From: CAYMEK01 sp964389305
Lineage (GTDB): Bacteria; Spirochaetota; Spirochaetia; SZUA-6; DRHE01
DNA length: 44,786 nt
Direction of reading: 5' to 3'
Assembly (NCBI GenBank): GCA_964389305.1
Contig: CAYMEK010000032.1
Location: forward strand, 1 to 44,786
Below the pieces are notes generated by a model, which was not told the DNA's origin, did no database searches, and was given only the letters and a program-made list of their open reading frames with translations. Shown here piece after piece: positions 9,457 to 16,579 of the stretch; the stretch's first letter is position 1; each line of letters opens with the position of its first letter. The position numbers were made by a program, and so were the translations under genes.

Positions 9457-10838
9457 TCTACCTCCACATCGTAATGATAAACCATACTCTTTAATGCATT
9501 TCTCCGCCCTGCGGGAGTTCCGGTTCGAAATCTATCCTTATATCCCTGCAGGCTGCCCAGCACTGCCAGAATACCTTTTCTGTCCTCCAACACGGGCAGC
9601 ATCCAGCGGGCACGGCGGGAGACGCCCCACTCGCTGATGAGCTTTTTCACGGCTTTTTTCCCGCGTCCGACATCCAGGCGATCCCCTACCCTAGGGGAGC
9701 GTAGCAACAAAAAATCCTTCTTCCGGTCCTCGCCCCGCTGATCTGACGGACCGTCGTAGTCAACTATCAATCCTGCCTGCTTCAAAACCACCCGTCGTCC
9801 GGCTTTGACAACTATAAAATAACCTTTTTCTCTAAGCCCGACAATATCCTCCGTCAGGATGAGATCTTCGCCGCGCCAGCTCAGGCGAATCCCGTACCCC
9901 GATAGAACCACCCCGCGGCCCCTGACATATTCGTCGTCTTCCACACGGCTCAGGAACCGCTGCGGTATCCGGCGCCGTACCATGGATTTCAGCAGGTCTT
10001 GTAGGGAGAAAATCCGCAGAATCCCGGGAGCTGCGAGGAACACCCGGCCGGAGATCCGATACCCGCCCCGTATCCTCTGCCACACCAACCGCTGCCTGGC
10101 CTCCGATTCGACAAATGCCCTCAAGCGGTCCAACTTCCACGAGAGCTCCAGCAGGCTGCGCCGTACGCCTGGAAATATCTCCCGCACAAGGGGAAGCAGG
10201 CTCAACCGCACGGCGTTGCGTAGATACCTCTGATCCTGGTTGCTGGGATCCAGGCGGAACTCCAGGCCGCGCTCGGCCAGATAGTCCAACAGCTCCCGGC
10301 GCGAACAGCCGAACAGCGGGCGGATCAGCTCTCCTCGTTTTTCAGGAATTCCGGGCAGCCCGCTTATATCCACTCCCTGCAGGAAACGCATGATCAGCGT
10401 CTCTTCCTGATCGTTGGCGGTATGTCCGAGGGCAATATAATCGCAGTGGTTGCGTCGAGCTGTTTTGCGCAGGAAATCGTAGCGAGCTTCGCGGGCGACT
10501 TCTTCGAGGCTCCTTCCCTCGGACCGGGAGCGTTCCTGCAGAGCGCCGCGGGGGATTCTCTCCCAGGTCAGCTCGATCCCGAGGGTGTCGCACAGGCGGC
10601 TGACCAGATCCAGGTCCCCTCCGGTTTCCCGAGCGCTGCGTATTCCGTGATCGAGATGGGCGGCCAGAAGCGATAGAGGATAGGATGTTTTGAGCGTGTT
10701 CAGGATAGAAAGCAGGCCGACCGAGTCCGGCCCCCCCGAACAGGCCACCAGAACCCGGGACTGCTCGGCAATGCCGTGTTTTCGCAGATAGCCCAGCGCC
10801 TTGAGCTCAGGGTTCCTCATTCTTCTTGTTGACGACAT
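9453..10838 (-). CDS. tilS: tRNA(Ile)-lysidine synthase TilS
   Basis: 461 residues. The PP-loop ATP-pyrophosphatase motif SGGPDS is at residues 34-39. Further N-type ATPase signatures follow (AAHLDHGIR; ALGHTANDQEETLIMRFLQG). The C-terminal TilS domain has RVGDRL and the KKLISEWGVSRRAR segment. TilS converts C34 of the CAU anticodon of a tRNA-Ile to lysidine, allowing AUA decoding. The start at 10838 is favoured because GAGAGG lies 7 nt upstream; a second ATG at 10820 has a weaker site. The gene overlaps the 3' end of pth by 32 bp. Confidence 0.95.
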   Translation of the reverse strand: MSSTRRMRNPELKALGYLRKHGIAEQSRVLVACSGGPDSVGLLSILNTLKTSYPLSLLAAHLDHGIRSARETGGDLDLVSRLCDTLGIELTWERIPRGALQERSRSEGRSLEEVAREARYDFLRKTARRNHCDYIALGHTANDQEETLIMRFLQGVDISGLPGIPEKRGELIRPLFGCSRRELLDYLAERGLEFRLDPSNQDQRYLRNAVRLSLLPLVREIFPGVRRSLLELSWKLDRLRAFVESEARQRLVWQRIRGGYRISGRVFLAAPGILRIFSLQDLLKSMVRRRIPQRFLSRVEDDEYVRGRGVVLSGYGIRLSWRGEDLILTEDIVGLREKGYFIVVKAGRRVVLKQAGLIVDYDGPSDQRGEDRKKDFLLLRSPRVGDRLDVGRGKKAVKKLISEWGVSRRARWMLPVLEDRKGILAVLGSLQGYKDRFRTGTPAGRRNALKSMVYHYDVEVE

Positions 10839-11388
10839 TCATTATCCTCTCCAGCCCGCCTTCCATGAGCTGGAGCACGGCGTCACAGGCCCGATGCGCA
10901 GCCTCCTCCAGGAGGAGTGCTTCCTCCCCCCTCGGTTCGGACAGGACGTAATCTACTACGTCCGTTCTCCGGCCCGGCCTTCCTATGCCTATGTACAGAC
11001 GCAGAAAGTCGCTGCGGCCCAGCTTGCGGATAATCGATTTCAGTCCTTTCTGCCCTGCCGACGAGCCCTTGCGTTTCAACCGGCACCGTCCAGGCGGCAG
11101 ATCCAGCGTGTCGCAGACCACCAGGATATCCTCAACCCGCGAGCCCGTGCGTCTGAGTATCTCGGGGAAGATATCCCCGGAGCGGTTCATATAGCTCAGA
11201 GGTTTCACCAAACGCAGCCTGCCGCCGGCGTGGCGTCCTTCGGCGAGCAAATATTGTTTCAAGAACTGCTTCTTAAATCGCACCCCCAGACGCTCCGCCA
11301 GCAGGTCTACGGTCCTGAAGCCGATATTGTGTCGGGTTGAAAGGTAGCGCGCTCCCGGATTCCCCAGCCCGATAACGGTGAGATCCAG
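10807..11388 (-). CDS. pth: Peptidyl-tRNA hydrolase Pth, CTG start
   Basis: 193 residues if translation starts at CTG 11388-11386. The coding frame upstream of the first conventional start (GTG 11283) still encodes the essential N-terminus: a VIGLGNPGARY strand and loop and STRHNIGF. With the CTG as residue 1, catalytic Asn and His fall at N10 and H20, as in classical Pth. Other landmarks are SYMNRSG and VVCDTLDLPPG. The usual GGHNG turn reads AGQKG. The frame is closed by the rplY stop TAA (11394-11392), two codons before the CTG, so no upstream ATG, GTG or TTG exists. GAGGAG ends 6 nt before the CTG. The enzyme recycles peptidyl-tRNAs released from ribosomes. Confidence 0.9.
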   Translation of the reverse strand: MDLTVIGLGNPGARYLSTRHNIGFRTVDLLAERLGVRFKKQFLKQYLLAEGRHAGGRLRLVKPLSYMNRSGDIFPEILRRTGSRVEDILVVCDTLDLPPGRCRLKRKGSSAGQKGLKSIIRKLGRSDFLRLYIGIGRPGRRTDVVDYVLSEPRGEEALLLEEAAHRACDAVLQLMEGGLERIMNVVNKKNEEP

Positions 11389-11400
11389 GCTTTACTCCTC
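11386..11400 (-). promoter_or_regulatory. Shine-Dalgarno plus CTG start of pth
   Basis: Read leftward: GAGGAG (11400-11395), then TAA AGC, then CTG (11388-11386). GAGGAG is also the last two Glu codons of rplY, and the rplY TAA is in frame with pth. This gives ideal 6-nt spacing and strongly suggests termination-coupled initiation at CUG. Confidence 0.75.
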
Positions 11401-12033
11401 GGCCTGCTCCTCGGCGGCCGCCTCTTCCACAGCTTCCTCCGCAGCGATCTCTTCTTCGACCTCCGCGGGCAGCTCCTCCACTTCAATGCGCTTGTGAGCG
11501 ACGGCACAAACCACCTGTTCCGGGGAGTTGAGGACTTTGACCCCGTCAGGAACCTGAACATCCCGAAGATGGATCGAGTGCCCGATCTCGAGATCGGTGA
11601 TATCCACCTCGATAGATTCGGGAAGGTCCTTGGGCAAACATTCTACCTCGACCTCATGAACGAAGCTTTCCAAGAGCCCGCCTTCCCGGATTCCGATCGC
11701 CGTGCCGGTAAGGTGAAGACCGACATTGGTTCTCAAGACTTTGCCGCGCTCGATTTCATAGAAATCGATATGGGTAATCGCTCCGGAGACGGCGTCTTCC
11801 TGGAAATCACGGATCAGTACGTTATGGCTGTTGCCGTCTATCTCCAGCCTTATGATGGTGCTTTCCGAGATAGTCAGGAATTTCGTGTTGAACTCGTGGG
11901 CGTCAACGAGTAAACCCTGCGGTTGAGTGTGGCCGTACATGACCGCAGGAATCTTGCCTGCCCTGCGCATCCGCCGCGAATCGCCTTTGCCGAAGCGCTG
12001 CCGGGCCTGGACAGCAAGTGTTCTCTGCTCCAT
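11392..12033 (-). CDS. rplY: Ribosomal protein bL25, long CTC form
   Basis: 213 residues. The N-terminal L25 5S-rRNA-binding domain (residues about 1-92, RRMRRAGKIPAVMYG) is followed by the TL5/CTC C-terminal domain (about 95-185, PEQVVCAVAHKR). The tail is almost all Ala and Glu. This long form is typical of CTC general-stress-type bL25 proteins. It binds 5S rRNA in the central protuberance of the 50S subunit. AAGGAG lies about 8 nt before the ATG. The gene lies 26 bp after the tRNA-Gln and directly feeds pth. The spoVG-rplY-pth-tilS-ftsH order is as in Borrelia. Confidence 0.95.
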   Translation of the reverse strand: MEQRTLAVQARQRFGKGDSRRMRRAGKIPAVMYGHTQPQGLLVDAHEFNTKFLTISESTIIRLEIDGNSHNVLIRDFQEDAVSGAITHIDFYEIERGKVLRTNVGLHLTGTAIGIREGGLLESFVHEVEVECLPKDLPESIEVDITDLEIGHSIHLRDVQVPDGVKVLNSPEQVVCAVAHKRIEVEELPAEVEEEIAAEEAVEEAAAEEQAEE

Positions 12034-12059
12034 AGTGTGTTCTCCTTGTATCGTCCTAC

Positions 12060-12132
12060 CTGGGACGGCAGGATTCGAACCTGCGAAATGCCGGTACCAA
12101 AAACCGGTGGCTTACCGCTTGCCTACGTCCCA
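12060..12132 (-). tRNA. tRNA-Gln (anticodon TTG)
   Basis: 73 nt. The acceptor stem TGGGACG/CGTCCCA is perfect, with discriminator G73. The D-arm stem is GGC/GCC, the anticodon stem CCGGT/ACCGG has a TTTTGGT loop (anticodon TTG) and the T-arm carries GGTTCGAATCC. The 3' CCA is not encoded (GGTA follows), so it must be added after transcription. It lies 20 bp after spoVG and 26 bp before rplY with no promoter in between, so it is probably cut out of the protein-coding operon transcript. Confidence 0.96.
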
Positions 12133-12152
12133 AAGCGAAAAACCTTCCAAAC

Positions 12153-12485
12153 TCAAACGTTGGCGTTGTTCTGTTCGGCTTCCCGAGAAGCCTCGTTGTC
12201 CAGCTCGCCCTCCCCTATCGTGTCGACCTCGTCTTTCACTTTCTCATACTCGGCAATGATCTCGCTCTGGATCTGCTGCCTGAAATCGGAGTTGATGGGA
12301 TGGGCAATGTCTTTGTACTCTCCCGTCTTCGTCTTACGGCTGGGCATAGCGATGAAGGTACCCGCTTTTCCTGAAATGATTTTCAGGTTATGTACCACAA
12401 AGCAGTCATCAAACGTTACAGTAACGTATGCCTTGAGCTTGCCGCCGGTGCTCACATTCTTGATCCGAATGTCGGTAATCTTCAT
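12153..12485 (-). CDS. spoVG: SpoVG-family regulatory nucleic-acid-binding protein
   Basis: 110 residues from ATG 12485, which has AGGAGGT with about 5-nt spacing. A longer reading up to 12545 has no such site. The sequence is classic SpoVG: MKITDIRIKN, then LKAYVTVTFDDCFVVHNLKII, GTFIAMPSRK and DIAHPINSDFRQQIQ. SpoVG proteins bind DNA and RNA site-specifically. In Borrelia the orthologue lies in the same neighbourhood and acts as a regulator. The C-terminal tail is acidic and variable. It lies directly downstream of ispE. Confidence 0.95.
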   Translation of the reverse strand: MKITDIRIKNVSTGGKLKAYVTVTFDDCFVVHNLKIISGKAGTFIAMPSRKTKTGEYKDIAHPINSDFRQQIQSEIIAEYEKVKDEVDTIGEGELDNEASREAEQNNANV

Positions 12486-12546
12486 GGCGCACCTCCTGAC
12501 CTCCTTTTTTTTAGCGGGTACTCGTATTTTAATCCGCCACAGCACG

Positions 12547-13407
12547 CTAATGCAAGGGTGTGACCGTTCTCACCAGGGGATAAGAACCGGCCAGGCTGCC
12601 CTGCGCTTTGCGGGCTGCTTTGAGATCCGAATAGATCCCGAATATCGAGGACCCGCTTCCGGAGATCCGGGCGGAATGAGCGCCCGTACTCTCCAGCTTG
12701 CGAGCTATCTCTGCGAGCACAGGATGCCGGTTCTCGACAACCTGCTGAAAGGAGTTGGAAAAACGCCAGGTTGAAACAGGTGCGTGCAGGTATTCCGCTT
12801 CGAGTTCTGCCCGACTCCGGCGCTGACCGGTACCTACTACCTGCCGTTCGTCATACCAGCGGTACGCCTCCCCGGTCAAGACCGGGAAGCCGGGATAGAC
12901 CAGGAGCAGCTCGAAATCCTGCCTGGGCGCGAGCTGTCTCAACAGCTCCCCACAGCCGAAGGCGAGCGCCGCCGGGCCTCCCAAAAAGAAAGGAACATCG
13001 CTTCCCAACCGGGCAGCCAAGGCGCGCAGATCGCCGCTCCCGAACACCTCTCCATAAAGCCGGTTCAGGCCAAGCAGCGCGGCGGCCGCATCGCTGGAAC
13101 CGCCCCCCAGTCCCCCCCCCACGGGAATCTGCTTATCCACCAGCACCTCCACGCCGCCCCTGCATTCGGAGCTGTTTCGGAACAGCTCGACAGCCGCCCT
13201 GACGAGATTTCGTTCCTCCGCCAGCGGAGGATTGCAGAGGATACGTACGATTCCCGTCTGTTTCAAAGAACGTATGCGGATCCGATCAAACAGGGTTATC
13301 GCCTGCAAGATGGACAGGATTTCGTGAAATCCATTCGGCCTGCGCTCGAGTATCTCGAGGTGCAGGTTCACTTTGGCAGGGGCCTCGAGGATCAACGAAT
13401 CGGCCAT
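12547..13407 (-). CDS. ispE: 4-diphosphocytidyl-2-C-methyl-D-erythritol kinase IspE
   Basis: 286 residues of GHMP-kinase fold. The N-terminal strand ILEAPAKVNLHLEI carries the conserved Lys/Asn. The ATP-binding loop is PVGGGLGGGSSDAAAALLGLN and the C-terminal motif is ARISGSGSSIFGIY. IspE phosphorylates CDP-ME in the MEP isoprenoid pathway. The ATG at 13407 has no good Shine-Dalgarno site and lies 12 nt after a strong -10 box, so its mRNA leader is only about 5 nt. It heads the leftward block that continues through spoVG. Confidence 0.95.
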   Translation of the reverse strand: MADSLILEAPAKVNLHLEILERRPNGFHEILSILQAITLFDRIRIRSLKQTGIVRILCNPPLAEERNLVRAAVELFRNSSECRGGVEVLVDKQIPVGGGLGGGSSDAAAALLGLNRLYGEVFGSGDLRALAARLGSDVPFFLGGPAALAFGCGELLRQLAPRQDFELLLVYPGFPVLTGEAYRWYDERQVVGTGQRRSRAELEAEYLHAPVSTWRFSNSFQQVVENRHPVLAEIARKLESTGAHSARISGSGSSIFGIYSDLKAARKAQGSLAGSYPLVRTVTPLH

Positions 13408-13419
13408 CTTAGGGTGGGC

Positions 13420-13448
13420 AATATACAGAAAAAAACCCCTGCTGTCAA
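13420..13448 (-). promoter_or_regulatory. Strong sigma70 promoter for ispE
   Basis: Leftward TTGACA (13448-13443), an exact 17-bp spacer and TATATT (13425-13420). The -10 ends 12 nt before the ispE ATG, implying a very short 5' leader. Confidence 0.8.
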
Positions 13449-13473
13449 TGAAGCTTCAGGCCCCACCGGGCGG

Positions 13474-13497
13474 CGCAGGGCTGACCCCTGCCTTTTT
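13474..13497 (+). terminator. Orphan intrinsic-terminator-like hairpin
   Basis: GCAGGG (13475-13480), loop CTGAC, CCCTGC (13486-13491), one C, then TTTTT (13493-13497) on the plus strand. No plus-strand gene lies upstream of it within the divergent ispE/acidic-protein gap, so what it terminates is unclear. Confidence 0.5.
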
Positions 13498-13568
13498 CCG
13501 CCTGTACAGCCGGCCGCAGCCCAGAGGCTTCCAGGTGAAAATTTTTTGGGAGCTTCAATAAAAAACAG

Positions 13569-13598
13569 TTGACATTATCAATTCCTTGATCATAGATT
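13569..13598 (+). promoter_or_regulatory. Promoter for the acidic-protein gene
   Basis: TTGACA at 13569-13574, an 18-bp spacer and TAGATT at 13593-13598. The spacer contains a perfect inverted repeat, ATCAA-TTCC-TTGAT (13577-13590), a possible repressor site. Confidence 0.5.
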
Positions 13599-13631
13599 GA
13601 GGTTGAAGACAAGCGGAAGTGCGAGGTGGAT

Positions 13632-13964
13632 ATGATAGCGCATGGTAGTCATCCTGACCGGGAGCTGGAGATGCGGTCAATTTTGTCCTTCTCTCCGAGT
13701 ATGAGCGGCAGCGATGAGGATTTCGATGATTTCGGAGATGAAGATTTCTACGAGGACGAAGAGGAATACGAAGACTACGAAGAAGAGTTCGAAGAAGACG
13801 AGGATTACGAAGAAGACGAGGATGAGGAGTTCGAGGACGAGCTAGACGAGGATTACGACGAGGAAGATTTCGAAGAAGATGAGGAATACGAAGAGGAAGA
13901 TTTGGAAGAAGATGAGGCCTTTGACGAAGACGAGGGGCTTGACTACGAGGACTTCGACGAATAG
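13632..13964 (+). CDS. Extremely acidic Asp/Glu-rich protein
   Basis: About 110 residues. The first 27 are ordinary. From the segment after SMSGS to the end (about 84 residues), roughly three quarters are Asp or Glu. The rest are almost only Phe, Tyr, Leu, Ala and Gly, with no Lys or Arg. The aromatic residues recur every few positions (DFDDF, EEYEDYEEEFEED). It is probably disordered and could act as a DNA/RNA mimic or an interaction tail. ATG 13632 has GAGGTG about 3 nt upstream; GTG 13626 is an alternative. Its own promoter lies upstream. The 3' end overlaps convergent rsfS by 22 bp. Low complexity makes homology searches unreliable. No family is recognised. Confidence 0.6.
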   Translation: MIAHGSHPDRELEMRSILSFSPSMSGSDEDFDDFGDEDFYEDEEEYEDYEEEFEEDEDYEEDEDEEFEDELDEDYDEEDFEEDEEYEEEDLEEDEAFDEDEGLDYEDFDE

Positions 13965-14308
13965 ATCAGCTCGTTATTGAACCAAAGTTTCTCCAGCTCA
14001 TAAAACTGCCGATGTTCTTTATCCATGAGGTGAATTACAAATAAGCCGCAATCGATGAGTATCCATCCCTGTTCCCTGCTAGATGGTTTTCTTCCTCGCA
14101 GCGGCTCTATATGCCTGGAGGCGAACAGCTCGGTCAGAGAGTGAAACAAGCCTTTAAGATGAGCGGAGCTGCGCACCGTACAGATTATGAAGTAGTCCGT
14201 CCAGTCGCTCATTTCCCCGATATACAGCACTGTGACGTCCTCCGCCCGATGGTCCTCCAGAAGCCGGGCAATATCTAGTACGTTATTCCTTACAGTATCT
14301 TCCATCAA
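13943..14308 (-). CDS. rsfS: Ribosomal silencing factor RsfS (YbeB/iojap)
   Basis: 121 residues, typical length. The DUF143/RsfS fold shows the VTVLYIGEMSDWTDYFIICTVRSSAHLKGL core and the WILIDCGLFVIHLMDKEHRQFYELEKLW end. RsfS binds uL14 and blocks subunit joining when nutrients are short. It is the last gene of the leftward rplU operon. The start overlaps the end of the LytR-type gene by 26 bp, and the tail overlaps the convergent acidic-protein gene. Confidence 0.95.
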   Translation of the reverse strand: MMEDTVRNNVLDIARLLEDHRAEDVTVLYIGEMSDWTDYFIICTVRSSAHLKGLFHSLTELFASRHIEPLRGRKPSSREQGWILIDCGLFVIHLMDKEHRQFYELEKLWFNNELIYSSKSS

Positions 14309-15464
14309 AATCCGTTCCCAGGATAATGGTCACATCGACCGTGAAGTCTCCTTCCTCCTCCAAGCGCGAGTAAACCCGTTGACAGTGTATCAACTCCGCT
14401 ACCCGCTCTGCGGCCTCGATCTTTCCCTTCCGATCCAGGACGACCGTCTTCTGGTATTCAGTGTTGTCGGCGTTGGCGATCGAGACCACATCGTAGCCGA
14501 AACTTTGGAACACGTTCGCTGCGCGCCGGGCCAGTCCGGCTACGGTGGTTCCGTTTAGTATTTCCAGAGAAACCACCAGCTCTTCCTCAGTAAATGGCTC
14601 CTGACTGGCAATCGTCTCTTGCGTCTGATTGATGATCTCCTTGAGCAGCTGACCATCAAAATGAGGAAACAGCAGCTCTTTTCCGTCCACCTCCCGGGTA
14701 CTGCCCAATACTCGTTGGAAGATAATCTTCTCGGATTCGAGCCGTTTCATCTCGGTCAGGAAGGACTGGAGCGCCCGGGCGCTCAGGTTGGTCGAGACAA
14801 TCCGTCTAAAAACGGCCAGGCTGTTCTTCCCCACCAGTACATCGCTATCTCCGATCTTTTTGAGCAGCGACTGCAGGAACTTTTGCTTTCTTCCAACCCA
14901 ATCCATCTCGCTTTCCATCGATTCCTGATAGGCGATGAAGTCCCGTATCTTGTCACCGTCGAGGACTACGCTGCCCGACGGAAGGAGTATACGTTTACCA
15001 TCGTAGGTGGTATCTACGGGATTGGGTATGAACAGCTCCAGTCCGCCCAGCAGGTCCACGAGGTCGACTACCTCCTGCTCCTGAAGATCGATGTAGAAGG
15101 GAATATCCAAATCAACCAGCTCTTCGATTTTACTAATCAGAGGTTCCAGATCGTTCCGCTGATACAGCACGTCGATCCGGTCCACCTTTTTCAGGGATTC
15201 TATAATCAAACCTACGTTTCCCGGAATATATACGATCGCAGCTCGATGCGTAGCGGGATGGTAGAGCAGAACAGCGAAGAATCGGTACTTCTGGTCGCCG
15301 CTGATGCAAAAAAGCATGTTTACCGGGGTGCCTGATTTCAGCTTCTCCGTGAACAAGTCGGTCCGCAGCTGAAGATAGCCGAATACCACCGCAGCAGCTA
15401 TGATGAAAACGATCAAGATTAGCAGCAGGATGCTCTTATCCCATCTGCGTTTTCTTCTTATCAT
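14283..15464 (-). CDS. LytR-CpsA-Psr (LCP) family protein with LytR_C domain
   Basis: 393 residues. A short basic N-terminus and one membrane helix (about 11-32, LLLILIVFIIAAAVVFGYLQL) place the rest outside the inner membrane. Residues about 45-230 are a divergent LCP domain (VNMLFCIS, AAIVYIPGNVGLI, VVDLVDLLGGLELFIPNP, LDGDKIRDFIAYQ). A LytR_C domain follows at about 300-385 (LEILNGTTVAGLARRAANVFQSFGYDVV). LCP enzymes transfer lipid-linked glycans to cell-wall polymers. It is wedged between yqeK (29-bp overlap) and rsfS, a position with no equivalent in the Borrelia order I recall. Its substrate in a spirochaete is unknown. Confidence 0.85.
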   Translation of the reverse strand: MIRRKRRWDKSILLLILIVFIIAAAVVFGYLQLRTDLFTEKLKSGTPVNMLFCISGDQKYRFFAVLLYHPATHRAAIVYIPGNVGLIIESLKKVDRIDVLYQRNDLEPLISKIEELVDLDIPFYIDLQEQEVVDLVDLLGGLELFIPNPVDTTYDGKRILLPSGSVVLDGDKIRDFIAYQESMESEMDWVGRKQKFLQSLLKKIGDSDVLVGKNSLAVFRRIVSTNLSARALQSFLTEMKRLESEKIIFQRVLGSTREVDGKELLFPHFDGQLLKEIINQTQETIASQEPFTEEELVVSLEILNGTTVAGLARRAANVFQSFGYDVVSIANADNTEYQKTVVLDRKGKIEAAERVAELIHCQRVYSRLEEEGDFTVDVTIILGTDFDGRYCKE

Positions 15465-16026
15465 TCCTGCGCAGCTCCTCCATGAGTTCGCGGGCAGGTT
15501 CGGCGATGGGCCGGCCCGCCTCGTTCAGAAAGGCGAAGATCCTCTCCATGACCCGGATCATCATCTCATCGATATCTAGACCTAGCAGCGAATTGCGGAA
15601 ACTGTCATCTACAAAACCCCTGCCGGGTTCGAGAAAATCGGCAATAAACACGATCTTGGCGAGCAATCCCATACCAGGACGTCCGGTTACGTGCTGGGCC
15701 ACGGCCTCCAGGATCTCCTCGTCCCGGACTCCCAGCTCCTCGCGTATCAGCACCGCCGCTGCCCTCCCGTGAAGCAGAACCGGCCGCTCTCGCTCCATTT
15801 CGCTGATCGGACGGCCGTCCCGCGCAGCAAGGTGAAGAAGCTTCCCGCCATCCATCTCCCGTGCCAGATCGTGGACCAGGCCGGCCAGTTCGGCTTTCTG
15901 CGGATCGGCGCCGTATCGTCGGGCAAGCAGGGCCGACAATCGGGCAACCTCCAGACTGTGCCTGCGCCTGTCGGGACCCAGGTGCCGGGAGAGCAGAGAC
16001 CGTGACTCCTCAGTAATACAGACCAT
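15436..16026 (-). CDS. yqeK: HD-domain hydrolase YqeK, predicted Ap4A hydrolase
   Basis: 196 residues. HD-fold metal site: RRHSLEVARLSALLARRYG supplies the first His, and AGLVHDLAREM carries the His-Asp pair. Further motifs are HGRAAAVLIREELG and VAQHVTGRPGM. YqeK proteins hydrolyse diadenosine tetraphosphate symmetrically to two ADP. They almost always lie next to nadD and rsfS, as here. The ATG lies inside the last codons of nadD (17-bp overlap). Confidence 0.93.
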   Translation of the reverse strand: MVCITEESRSLLSRHLGPDRRRHSLEVARLSALLARRYGADPQKAELAGLVHDLAREMDGGKLLHLAARDGRPISEMERERPVLLHGRAAAVLIREELGVRDEEILEAVAQHVTGRPGMGLLAKIVFIADFLEPGRGFVDDSFRNSLLGLDIDEMMIRVMERIFAFLNEAGRPIAEPARELMEELRRNDKKKTQMG

Positions 16027-16579
16027 GGCGCTTAATATAGCGGAGTACTTCAGGGGGGACCGAGCCGTTTACCGGTTTTCCCCGACGCAGTCTTTCGCGA
16101 ATCTCAGAGGAGGATATCGGATACAGTGAATTGTCGATGTAGCGGGCCGAATACTGGATCTCCACCTTCTCGGGAGATTCCCGGTGTGCAATAATCAGAT
16201 CCACCATCGCCACCAAACGGTCCACGTGTTTCCAGCTTTTGAAATCCTCCACCAGGTCGTCCCCTATGATCAGACCCGGCTTGCCGTCCAGATCATAGCG
16301 ATTTCGGATATCCCGGACCGTATCTATCGTATACGAGGTTCCGCCGCGGCGCAGCTCGCATTCGTCGATGCAGAACTGCGGATGGGAAGACACGGCCAGC
16401 TTCAACATGGCCAGCCGGTGCCCGGCCCCCACATCGGAGGCTATCTGCTTGTGAGCCGGTGAATTGGCGGGAACGAAGACGATACAGTCGTAGCCGAGCC
16501 AGGTTTGCACTTCCCTGGCGATATTGAGGTGACCGAGGTGAACGGGATTGAAGGTTCCGCCCAGGATCGCCACCGTCAT
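16010..16579 (-). CDS. nadD: Nicotinate-nucleotide adenylyltransferase NadD
   Basis: 189 residues. The nucleotidyltransferase signature GGTFNPVHLGHL at the N-terminus and the C-terminal ISSSEIRERLRRGKPV are complete. IIGDDLVEDFKSWKHVDRL lies in between. NadD makes nicotinic acid adenine dinucleotide from NaMN and ATP for NAD synthesis. The start overlaps the obgE stop (ATGA). Confidence 0.96.
   Translation of the reverse strand: MTVAILGGTFNPVHLGHLNIAREVQTWLGYDCIVFVPANSPAHKQIASDVGAGHRLAMLKLAVSSHPQFCIDECELRRGGTSYTIDTVRDIRNRYDLDGKPGLIIGDDLVEDFKSWKHVDRLVAMVDLIIAHRESPEKVEIQYSARYIDNSLYPISSSEIRERLRRGKPVNGSVPPEVLRYIKRHGLYY

Noticed and set aside
11392..11394. rplY-pth fusion by stop-codon readthrough
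   Set aside because: The two genes share a frame across a single TAA, but a well-placed GAGGAG and a CTG give a simpler explanation, and no readthrough signal is visible.
13449..13560. Possible signal recognition particle (4.5S) RNA
   Set aside because: The GC-rich segment folds locally, but the conserved GGAAG-type tetraloop region with its asymmetric internal loops is not present on either strand.
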